Shown one piece after another: positions 22,243 to 32,600 of a stretch of DNA of 64,000 nucleotides (position 1 is its first letter; each line of letters opens with the position of its first letter). A program made the position numbers and the translations under genes. The notes beneath the pieces were generated by a model, which was not told the DNA's origin, made no database searches, and saw only the letters and a list, made by a program, of their open reading frames with translations. This DNA is from Viscum album (Eukaryota; Streptophyta; Magnoliopsida; Santalales; Viscaceae): the NCBI GenBank assembly GCA_963277665.1, contig OY728121.1, positions 954,278,097 to 954,342,096 on the forward strand. Reading direction: 5' to 3'.

Positions 22243-24910
22243 TGTAATGACCCAAAAATTTATTATTGAAAATTCCTCTTGGTCTATTTAAATGTATTCT
22301 TATGGTTATGTAAAACGTATGCACTTATTTGTTTTTATGTTTTGGATTTTACAGTACCGTTAATAATTTTGACCTTTGATAATATAGTTGTTCAACAGTG
22401 ATCACATTATTAGTATAAATATAGGGCTTTAAAAATCCAATTTACCCAGACAAAGGAAGCAATGACCTCATCCAGTAGACTTGCCCCATACGAATCCCAT
22501 TTGTCGGAGCTCAGAAAGGAGGTGGTGTCAATGAGATTCTATCTTGACCAAGCCCATTCCGATCTTGAATATGTTAATCTTGAGCGGAACTGCCTACAAG
22601 AGAAGCAGAAGTCGAAAGATATTACCACTTGAGCGATGTAATCTGAGCCATCCCAAGAGTTTGTCACCATTTCAAACCTTACCATTCGGTCTTATGCCAG
22701 TGTTATAAGTGGTTATGTAAAAATACCCTAGCACTATGACTATGTACATTAATTTGGTATAAATAATTTCCATTCATTTTGTTATTATTACTTTGTAAAT
22801 AGTTTTTAAAGCACAAATAGTATTTTTTAGTTAATATTCATCTAAGAAATCTATTTTGATGAATTAATGGATTTTTGAATTAAATAATATTTTAATAAAA
22901 TATTACTATTATTATCAAATTACTTTTTATTAAATATAAATTATCATATAATTTTATGAATGAAATTGTAATTTTTATTAATGTTTGAAAGCTGTTTTTT
23001 TCAAAACCCATGAATTTTTTATAAATATCAGTTTTTATATTAAAAGTAAAAATTCACATATTTAGAAAATTATTTAGTTAAAATTAATATTATTTTTGGA
23101 ATCAGGATGTCAAAATTATTCAACGGTGAATTTTTCATAATTTTCTGAGACAATCGATTTTTTGGGAAAAAATTAAATACCGTTTAAATTTAAAATGTGT
23201 TTTATGACAACATAATGACCAAATAGTGATGTAATAAAATACTATAAACATTATTTTCTTCCAATATATGTTTTACCATTAAAATAATTTTATTTTGGGT
23301 TTTTTTATATATTTTACAAAGATTTACTCGACCCTTCAAGGCTTATAAAACATTTTTTCTTTTTAAATTGTTTTCTTTGAGAGTGTGACTCACCTCTACA
23401 TAAGAAACCCTATTATTTTAAGAAGTTAGGCCATTGAAATTATAAATTATTGTTTTACACTCCCCATTGGGAAAAAACATGGGAAAAAACCATGGTCTAT
23501 TTTGTGGTTTTGATTAGTTTAATGTGTGGTGTCCCAAACCAAAATAATAAAAAATTCCCCCTCCTTTCCTATATAAACCCACCCAAGCTCCTACTTCCTC
23601 TTCACTAAAAGCCTTTGGAGTTCGACCAAACCCTTACCTCCCCTCTCTATAATCCTCCCAATGTGCCCCAATCTCCCAAGAAGCCTCTATCAAGCCTCTC
23701 CCAAATTTTTGGGATCACACTTCCAAGTAATGGATTCCCACCTTTCTCTTTTTATCCAAGTTTATTAATGTTGTTATGTCCTTTTATTTTCAATTATAAA
23801 TTATAAATGTTGGGGTATGATTTCCAACCACCCCCATATTACTTTATTTATATTTGAATTATGAGAGACTCATTTATCTCTCATTAAATTCCTCCCATGT
23901 ACATCCGTTACCTTGCCGGAATTTCGTTAAGGAACATCTCTCTCCTCATTTACATTCAAGTAATTCTTTTGTATCATGAATCTAAATTACATTAAAATTG
24001 TTGGTAAATATATGTATATGACCCCCTTACTTTCCATTTCATTTAAATATTATGACACACCCATTTATCTCTCATAAATCATTTTTATGAGTTCTTATGT
24101 CACGCTGTTATGCTGCCGAAATTGCACCGCAATTTTCCAAGCCAAAGTCATTATGTAGTGAATACCATGCCCATTTCTTTATCAAGGATTTTCAAATTTC
24201 TGCACATTTACTTATTATTTAAATAGTTTCTTGTATGAATTACACACTTCTTTATCATGGAATAAATGATGATTTTTAATGAATCCATGTTTTATGATCC
24301 ATGTGGATCACTTATGGATGAAATGAAATGATTAAGAAGGGTGGGCCCTGATAGCGCTCCAATGCATTTGGTAAATTATAGTATCATGATATGTCATGTG
24401 AAATGGGTGTTGAATCATGATAATTCAAATACAATGAGGATTTACTCATGCTTCATGTGCAATGAGGGTTTACTCATGCTCCATGTGAATGATCCTTGGA
24501 TCATGCTAATTCCATGTTAAGTGTTGTTGCCACATTTCCATGTTCTAATTATCATTATTTATCATGCCTTTATGTTCATGTTTCTCTTGTGCTCCATCGA
24601 TATTCCGATTGTATAACATGTATTTCGTTCCTCATGTTATTCCATGTTTATTCCCTTATTGAGATTTATATCTCACCCTTTTTTAATGCATGTCCTCAGG
24701 TTATCCTATGCAATTCTAAGTATGAGGGATTGTAGTGGTCATGTAAAGGAAGTTTTCAATAATATGCTGCATTCTGTGCTTTAATTTGTTATGAAATGTT
24801 CCTAAGCCCCAAAGACACTATACCTCTTGATCTTCTATGTTGTATCAAGTTAAGTTTTTATGTAATAAATAATGTTTAAGTATGTAATAAATAACATGGT
24901 TGTTATAACA
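22243..24910 (+). repeat. Gypsy-2 3' LTR (about 2.67 kb)
   Basis: This is the direct repeat of 15675-18330, starting TGTAATGACCC and ending TGTTATAACA. Differences from the 5' copy are scattered substitutions plus small indels. An ATG-rich stretch near 24380-24490 holds short repeats of TTTACTCATG(C/A)T(T/C)CATGTG, also present in the 5' LTR near 17870-17930. Confidence 0.93.
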
Positions 24911-25519
24911 ATATAGTTAATATATCAAAGAAAAATTGAAAAATGGAGGAATATTCAAGGCTACCCAAACCATTGATTACCAGATAAACTAATAATGTTT
25001 TGGGCCAATGATGAAGGAACCATTTTTTAGAAAAGGAAATTTCCTATCTAAAGACTCTCTAGAAAAGAAAAAAAATTGGAAAGGAATTGGGTATAGGAAA
25101 GAATGGGAATGATACATCATGTAAATATGGAGGGGAAAAAGGATCAAGAAGACAAAGAAGAATCAATACATTATATGGAATATAAGTTTGAAAGTAATGA
25201 TACACTAGTATAAGTCAATAAAATTCTGGAAAAATATATCCAAACTAAAATTAATGATGAATAAGACACATGGTTTTGCATTCAAGGGAATATCCCAGTT
25301 CATGGATTTAATTAAGCAAAGATAAAATTAGTTGGTTATATTAAAACTTAGGAAAATATGGTATACTTTTTTGAAGATACCATAAAGGATGAGCCAAAGA
25401 ACATGGAATTTTATGTCCACTTGAGTTTTAGAAGTGTGAATGGTATAAACATGATAGTTTTTTTGGGATGAAATTGTGTTTTCTATTGAGGCTTAATTTA
25501 TTCAATCATCTGTTTGGGC
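24911..25519 (+). other. CACTA-2 interior, unassigned
   Basis: This is about 600 bp of AT-rich sequence between Gypsy-2 and the C-rich array. Short open stretches occur (for example KNMEFYVHLSFRSVNGINM near 25400-25450), but I recognise no domain. It may be decayed CACTA-2 coding sequence. Confidence 0.4.
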
Positions 25520-25965
25520 TCCCACGGTTCCCTATAGCAACCCCCAACCCCACCATCCAAGCAACCCATCCCCAAGATCCCCCAAACTCCCACCCCCACC
25601 CCACTCCTAGTATCCCCCTATAAAATCCCATATCCCCCATATAACAACCCCTGAACCCCCTAAAACAGCCCCCAACACCCATACAACATCCCCCAACCCC
25701 CTACCACCCCACCATCCAAGTAACTCCCCATGAATCCCATAAACCCCCAGTATCCCCCTACTATATCCCCTATCCCCCTATAACACCCCCAACCCCTATA
25801 GCCTCCCACCCAACCCACTCTATTATAGTATACCCCAACCCCTACATCCCCACCATCCAAGCAACCCCACATGCATCCCCCCTAACCCCCTATCCCCCAA
25901 TACCCCCTACAATAACCCCATATAATAGCCCCCGACCCCGTATAGTAGCCCCAAACCCCCTGAAA
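25520..25965 (+). repeat. C-rich minisatellite-like tract, left part
   Basis: This is a tract of runs of 3-6 C separated by TATA- or CAA-type spacers. A longer word, CACCATCCAAG(C/T)AAC, recurs at 25551, 25710 and 25851, so the units are about 140-160 bp. The opposite strand has many closely spaced G runs and could form G-quadruplexes. It is interrupted by the solo LTR and resumes at 29546. Confidence 0.85.
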
Positions 25966-26576
25966 TGTAAAGACCCATAAATTTCAAGGAAATTTTTTTC
26001 TTAATTTTCTTTGGGATTTTTCAAGAACGCAGTTTCTGACGGCACCTGATTCCGAGGCCCGGTGTGCCCGGAATCATTTTCTGAAGTTTAGCTCGGGTAC
26101 GTTCTGTGAACGAACGAGCGGGTTTTCCTAACGTTAAAACCGGTGCTCGGAATCAAAATCCGAGGACACCGATGGAATCGCAACACCGGTAATTGCTTAG
26201 AAATACCTTTTCCGGAGATGCGTTTGCTCGGGTGTGGTTATTTAATTTTTGGGTTAAGTAAAGGAATAAAATAAAAATGGTGAGACCAATTTTTATTTTA
26301 TTTAAGTTGTTTAACCAAAGCTAAGTGGTTTGAGTGGGACCCACTCTATCCTACTCCACTAGGTAGGATATTTGCAGGGTGGGTCTCACATGAGACCCAC
26401 CTTTTCAACCCCCTCCTTTAATTAAGTAACTCACCCGCACCCCCCTTTAAATGAAGTCAACTCTTGCGTTTAACTAGATATTAAACACCTCTTTTAATTG
26501 GGAGGTTAAAACATTTCAATTAATTCAATTAATTGATTGATTCAATTTTGAATTTCAAAAACGTTTGTCTTGTGTG

Positions 26577-26587
26577 TTTATAAAATA
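26577..26587 (+). promoter_or_regulatory. Possible TATA box of the solo LTR
   Basis: TTTATAAAATA lies about 610 bp into the LTR, just before base composition turns sharply GC-rich. This position fits a U3/R boundary, but there is no transcript evidence. Confidence 0.45.
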
Positions 26588-27689
26588 AGACAAGTCTTAT
26601 TTTTTTAAGGGGTTCGTTGTGCATGAGGGCTTGGGAGAATTTTCTCAAAGTCTTGAAGTTCTTCTTCCTCGGCGAAGAACGCGAAGAACGCCGACCTCCG
26701 ACGACGGGCGACGGTGAGAGACGCCTTCCTCAGAGATCGATGACCCGACGCGCATTGCTTCGTTCCTTCTTCCTGGGTCAAAGGAAGGGAGACACCGTTC
26801 CTCCTCAGACGATCTCCGTCAACGTGTGCGGAACTTTCTTCCGCGACGCCTTCTTCCGCGACGTTCAATTCTGCGACGAGCCTTCGTTCAACTACGCTTG
26901 AGGTAGGGGTTTGAATATATGTTTGTGAATATTCGAGCGTTCTTCATAACCTTAGCTGCTTTCTATCGATTAATGGGAGGGGGCCGAACTGCACAAACAC
27001 ATCCGACCCTCCTCCCTTAATTCTGTTGTTGACCTTGTTGTGGTTTGGAACGGAGATGGCGCGGTGCCGTTGCACCGCGCGGGATTATGCGGCAAGGATG
27101 CGCGGCGGCTTCGCGCCGCGCCCTTGAAATCGAACAAGCCGCGGTGCAGTCGCGCCGCGCCGGAGAACATCGAAGAGGCCGTTGCGGAGGGGTGCGGCGC
27201 CATCGTACCGCGCCGGTCGGACCAAGGCCGCGGCGGAGTAGGAAGCGTCGGTTGGCTTCTGGCCGCCGACGCTGGAGCAGGAGAACGGGACCCCAGCGGT
27301 CCCGCGGCGGCAGCAACCAGCCGGTCGGACCGGGCCGGCCGACTTCCAAGAAGAGCCGGGGGTCGTAACCCCCGGCTGGCCAGCAGGAGCAGACACTCTC
27401 ATGGGGGCCGCTGTTTCACACAGGCGGGGGGCAGCGCGCCCCCCCGCACCCCTTCCGCTCGGCCGTTACAGCCGAGACGCCTGGCCACGCCGGCCAGGCC
27501 GAGCGCGCTAGTCCGGGCCGCGCAGGCCTGGCCGGGCCGTACCAGCCGGGCCGGGCCACGCCCAAGAGGGCCAGACCTGGACCCGGGTCGGGTCAACCCG
27601 GTTCGGGCCAACCCAGGGGGTATCGGGCCGGGCCCGAACCCCCTATTCGCGGACCTCTTACGGTATTTTTCCTATATCTTGGGCTACTG

Positions 27690-28215
27690 ACCTCCGATCG
27701 ATGCACCATCAGCTGCGATGTGATCCTTGGATCGAGACAGTCATTTCAGTATATTACACTCAAGGTTTCGGAGAACTTTGGGTACGACTGGGTTGGTTCG
27801 AACCCGAAGCCAACAGGGCCCTTGGAGCGGAAACGCTTATATCTCGAGCTCCGGACGGCCGATTGATGTGCCGTCGACTTTGATGGATTCCTCTTGATGA
27901 GAAGAAACTTTTGGCATGCTTCACTTGAGTTTTGGATGCTGTTGGATAGTGTCCAGGTTGGATTGTACCCGAAATCCAACCGGGCCCTTGGAACAGAAAA
28001 GATGATAACTTTCAGACCGGACGTCCGTTTGATGAACCGTCAGCAGAGTTGGTGATCTCGTTGAGAAACGATCCCTATGAGTATACCCTATGAGAGTTCG
28101 GGGTACAGTTGAGATATGAACGGGTTGGTTCGCACACGTAACCAACCGGGCCCCTGGGATGAAAAAGATAATAACTCACAGACCGGACGCCCGATTGATG
28201 CACCGTTTGTTGTGT
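27690..28215 (+). repeat. 166-bp tandem repeat inside the solo LTR
   Basis: The word CGAT(C/T)GATG, with one variant, followed by a (C/G)(A/C)CC(A/G)T segment occurs at 27695, 27860, 28026 and 28192, a spacing of 165 or 166 bp. From the second unit the shared part extends through an (A/C)GGGCCC(C/T)T block and a CCGGACG block at 27851, 28017 and 28183. Units are diverged but in strict register. It is probably a regulatory or structural array of the LTR. Confidence 0.85.
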
Positions 28216-28399
28216 TGAGACCCCTATGACGAGGCGGTCCTTTGAGATACTTCTTCGTGGGAATTGTGATAATTTGAGTATTGACCAGTAGCTCGTGGAG
28301 CGGACCCTCCCAGAGATGAGCTAACAGAGTGCAGAGACCTAGTAGCTGACTAAGTCTTGACGACTGCTGATCGATCGACTCAGAGTGATTCGGATAGCC

Positions 28400-28680
28400 C
28401 AGTGGGGTGCGCTTGGTTGTAGAGGCAGACCCACGTCGGAGGTGCGCTTGGTTGTAGCGGCAGAATCGTGGTACTCGACATAAAGAGTACCTCTGTAGTC
28501 TATGAGGGGGTGAGCTTGGTTGTAGCGGTAGACCCATGGTGGGATGCACTTGGTTACAGCGGAAGGCCCATAGTAATCGACAGGTGGAGTACTTCAGCAG
28601 TCCAAGGTTAGTGGGACGCGCTTGGTTGTAGCGGCAGACCCACAGTACTCGATAGAGGAGGAGTTCTCCTACAGCTGTGG
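28400..28680 (+). repeat. Short GCGCTTGGTTGTAG array in the solo LTR
   Basis: Five copies of GCGCTTGGTTGTAGCGGCAG or close variants start at 28409, 28444, 28512, 28546 and 28618, each followed by a GACCCA- or GGCCCA-like word. Spacing alternates between about 35 and 70 bp. Confidence 0.85.
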
Positions 28681-28724
28681 TTTCGATATCGTAAATAAAA
28701 TCCTGGTTTGAGCTGAGTGTATTA

Positions 28725-28895
28725 CCTAGGTGTTTACCTCATGATTGAGATGGGTCACTTGATAACTTAGGTATATGTATGGGCATATATCTAAGTAGAG
28801 GTTATCCTTTGATTTCATAACCTTTGTGTTTCCTCATGATTGAGATGGGTTACTCATGACTTAGGTATAAGTATGGGCTTATACCTAAGTAAGAG
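28725..28895 (+). repeat. Two-copy ~95-bp direct repeat in the solo LTR
   Basis: CCTCATGATTGAGATGGGT occurs at 28737 and 28832. Each copy is followed by a hairpin-like CTTAGGTATA(T/A)GTATGGGC(A/T)TATA segment and a GTTATC end. Confidence 0.85.
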
Positions 28896-29545
28896 TTATC
28901 TGTTGGGATTCTGCTTTGTGGTTATCCTTGTTGGATTTAGAGAGACCTTGAGGGTGCCGGGGTCCCTACAGAGTATCGTTATAATCACCCCTGCACGGGC
29001 TATGCCCGCACCTCATTGTGTTGGATACAGACGACGGACATCACTGATGGAGGCTGAGCGTTCGAGGACTGGACGGTACCCGGAGGTGGATCTCATGATG
29101 AGTGGGTACCCAGAGGAGACAGACGGACAGACGATCAGACTTGGAGTGCTGAGGAGGGCATCTGTACCTACCCTTCAGGTAGGATCCGTGGTGGACGATC
29201 CAGGAGCTGCAGTATATGTACCTAACCTTCATGTAGGATTCGAGGAGGACAACCCAGGAGATGCTTCCATTCTTCTAGCTATTTTTCTTTTGCTGCTGTA
29301 ATTTTATTCAGTTGTAGTGGTACTTTCGATTGGGTTTGTATTCTGGACCATTTACTCTTCAACACTTCGTTTTGTACTTAGTGTATTACTTCCTCTTATA
29401 CTATGTGGTGTTTTGTTTACTTTTATAAAGGCAATGCCTTCCCAGCTATCGGGAATTATGCCTTTGGTGCTAGTCCCCAGCCCCTGGCCTATGGAAGGCG
29501 GGCTTGGGGTAGTCACAGCACGGGCCCCGAGGACAGTTCGTGACA

Positions 29546-29690
29546 TGCAATATCCCCCAAGACAAGCATTCCCCCATGCAACACCCCCACCCCCACCCTC
29601 TGTAGCCCCCACCCCTGAGGGCCCTATAGCTTCCCCCACCCCAACCCCCAAGAATAGCCCCCAAAGTCCATTATGTACAAAAAGGATGAT
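29546..29690 (+). repeat. C-rich tract, right part
   Basis: This continues the C-run array of 25520-25965 after the solo LTR, with TATCCCCCAAG, GCAACACCCCCACC and similar words. It shows that the LTR inserted into a pre-existing array. Confidence 0.85.
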
Positions 29691-32600
29691 TCAACCGAAA
29701 TAAATAATACTAATAAATTTTAACACAAAAGTATCTATCAATTAAGAAACATCAATAAATAATGAATAACATGAATTTATGTAAATATCATTGAAATAAC
29801 CAATTTCCATTTAATTTCTCTAATGTGAATCATTATATTTTTTAAAATTATACTATCCAAAAAAATTTAGAAAACATGGTAAATCTATATTTATGGAATA
29901 AAGGAGGGAACTCCACCTTTTCTAGTCTACACAAGAGTCTTGTGACTTGCACCATCATTAACCAACCTTCAACATTTTTAATAATTCCTTACCATTTCAA
30001 CTAGTTCACTTGTGTTTTAAGAAAATATTTATGGGATTCATAAATAATAATAACATATCAACAAATTATAATTTAAAGGCATAAAGAAGTTAAATTTTTA
30101 TTGGGTGTTCATGGGATTAGAAAAAATTTAATTCTTTGTTTTATTGATATATTCAATGATTGTTGTTTTATTATATTCCTTTTCATTGTTTTCATTGGAG
30201 AAAATCTTATTCAAATTTATTGGGAATCAGTACTAAATTATGTTCTTAAACTTATTTTTTACTTATGTGTTCTATTTTGATTTTAAATCCTATATTTCAA
30301 GAAATAAAATACCTGAAAAACTTCTATTAATCAATCTAAAAAATTCAACTACTTTGACAACTATGTTGACATATTTTACAGCAAAAAAAACATGCTGATA
30401 CTACACCATTAGAATACTTACAGTATTTTATAGAGGCTTGGGCTAACCTGATGAACTAATTGAATTTCTTAGAGATAATCTTTGGAACATCCTAGTGATC
30501 TTCATCAAATAGAGACATCACTAAGAGGAATTAAGGAAACCAAAAAAATAGAGTTAGAAAAATATTTATCTCTTTCTTCCTAGAATCCAAACATGACAAA
30601 TAAAGGATCATGTTAATTTTGTACACACCTATCAAGGGACTGAAAATCAATTGAGAGAAGATGTTGGTGAAATAGCTTATGATTGATAGGAATACTTGGG
30701 ATTTTCCCTACCAAGAATGAAAATAATGAAAGGAAATAGATAGGGTGTTAGAAAAATGAATGTCTAATGAGATTGAATATCTGTATTTTTCCTCAAAATA
30801 AGAGAAAATTTAGGTGGAATAATTCTTTATGAACAAATACTTTCTCTTACAGAAAACATGTAATAACTCATTATTTTCAAAATATTGAATCCACAAATCA
30901 TCTTTGTAAAGCCACCTTCTCTCTAGGTCCAACAAGTTTGGAAGCAATGCTTCAAAGCTGTAACAATAAAAAAATTCTTGAACTTCATGCAACTCAATCA
31001 AAATTAATATATAAAATTTAATATCAAGATTGAAGTACTCACACAAGGTGTTGTAAAAACAAAAAAATATAGAGGACCCATCAACCATATAAGGGACCTT
31101 TAGGCCATTAGAGTTGTAATGAAAAAATGCATCAAAGGAGACCCTTGAACTAAATTATATAAATAGTTCTCAAGTGTGAATGAGAGTAAATTTCAGATTT
31201 AATGTTAGGGGATTACCCAAGATGACCATGCTATGATGTTATGTACAATCAGTATAATACAGGGAGAAATAAATCATTCCTTCATAATCTCAACACTTCC
31301 AACTATATCTCTCTTAAGATATTGTGTGGATTGTGTATATGGTAAAAAAAAATTATCAGATAGGTAAAGTGAATTTATAGAGTCCCCTAGTAGGCCAAAG
31401 GAGTGAAACTTATACTCTCCCTTGAAAGGTACTAGAAAGTGTGTGATAAATAGATGAAAAATTCTCCAGAAGACGTGAAAACTAATATTTGTTCACATAA
31501 AATAGAAGGGACCCTGATAAAATGGATTAATGTGGAGTGGGGTGGAGTGAGGTTCCTATGAAATAACACTCACAATCCCTCCAATTAGCATTGTATAAGC
31601 AAACTGGTATTTTTTTAATTGAAAGCAGACCCTCAAGAAATACTGCATAGTTTTATTGATGTCTCATAAGTTCGCAATAGAGATCAAAAGTATTCTTATG
31701 GGAAATTTTTTTGATGTAAAATCAACTTCCACAATTAAATCCTTAGTTAATTTAGATTCATTTCGATACCATTTTTCTATTTTTTGGGTTTTATTATACC
31801 CATGCTTACTATTTCTCAGCACTCGTCTACCAAATGGCTATTTCATAAAGAAAACATGAATTATGATAGTGTTCATACCCATAAGGGTGTCCATACTCAT
31901 TGTTGAATCCTTATATTTCTATCTACAAAACCCAGAATTGCTTGTTGTTCCCACTTCCATGGATTGTTTAACTAAGATGAATATGATATGAATTGAATAT
32001 TAAGGAAACAAAGTACCAATAATGATGAATGGAATCCACCTTCAGTCAGACTGCTAATGAAAGAAACCCTGGATTCTTGTGATATTTTTTTGATGAAAAA
32101 TAGGTTATTATTGTTATGTTGATCACAAATCTCATCAGTGATTCAATCACTTAATTTACAATCAATTTCCATATTTCTAGTAATCTTGAATAAGTGCAGA
32201 AAACCAAAACACCTTATCCTGAGGAAGCTTATGAGATCACCAAGGGATGAGATTATCTTAATGGATATCCTACTATTGGATGAACTATGACCATTTGATA
32301 AATAGTGTTAAATAGATATGAATGGATTAGCCATGTGAATAAATTTTGGGAGAACATGAAATGTGTGCTTTAGGAAGAGGGGTTGAGCATTCATGGTTCC
32401 ACTAACAAATTCAATGAACATTATACCAGATAGTTTCTTGAAAGAAGACCCCTGTTGGTCCTCCGAGAGAGTATCATCCTGAACCATATAGACATATTAG
32501 TTTTTCCCAATATTCGCTATACACTGAGATACAGGGCTCGAGCAGTCACAATTCAATTTTTTGGATGAACCAACTCATCATTACCTTTAATTATCTCAGT

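Larger units (their letters stand above)
15675..24910 (+). mobile_element. Gypsy-2, Ty3/gypsy chromovirus lacking most of gag
   Basis: This is an LTR element of about 9.2 kb. Its LTRs (15675-18330 and 22243-24910) both start TGTAA(C/T)GACCCAAAAATTTA. A primer site follows the first and a polypurine tract precedes the second. The internal region is only about 3.9 kb and holds part of the protease, RT, RNase H, integrase and a chromodomain-like tail. Gag is essentially absent. The 5-bp duplication is not clear: ACTAT on the left against AATAT/ATATA on the right. The element inserted into the left part of CACTA-2. Confidence 0.92.
25966..29545 (+). mobile_element. GC-rich solo LTR, 3.58 kb
   Basis: The sequence starts TGTAAAGACCC and ends GTGACA, with TG and CA termini. 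It sits in the C-rich array with a 5-bp duplication differing at one base: TGAAA at 25961-25965 and TGCAA at 29546-29550. No gag-pol, primer site or second LTR is present, so it is best read as a solo LTR left by recombination between two LTRs. It is unlike the rest of the window: about 26600-27660 is very GC- and CpG-rich. A TATA-like TTTATAAAATA at 26577-26587 may be its promoter. It also holds three tandem-repeat arrays. Overlapping open frames on both strands in the GC-rich part are a composition effect. Strand is assumed from the TGTAAAGACCC start. Confidence 0.8.

Noticed and set aside
25660..25872. Glycine-rich minus-strand frame, or proline-rich plus-strand frame, in the C-rich tract
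   Set aside because: Simple-sequence composition; the plus frames contain stops and the repeat continues across frames.
26605..26901. Paired open frames on both strands in the solo LTR
   Set aside because: Same composition effect; no start context or domain.
27040..27690. Open frame of 216 codons with overlapping open frames on the other strand
   Set aside because: It lies in the very GC-rich core of the solo LTR, where stop codons are rare by composition. The product is a low-complexity Arg/Pro/Ala sequence and matches no family I know.
28400..28680. CRISPR-like array
   Set aside because: The repeats are degenerate with uneven spacing in a plant LTR; there are no cas genes and this is not a prokaryotic context.
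28840..29301. 153-codon open frame near the end of the solo LTR
   Set aside because: It overlaps the 95-bp LTR repeat and has no recognisable domain; best seen as LTR sequence.
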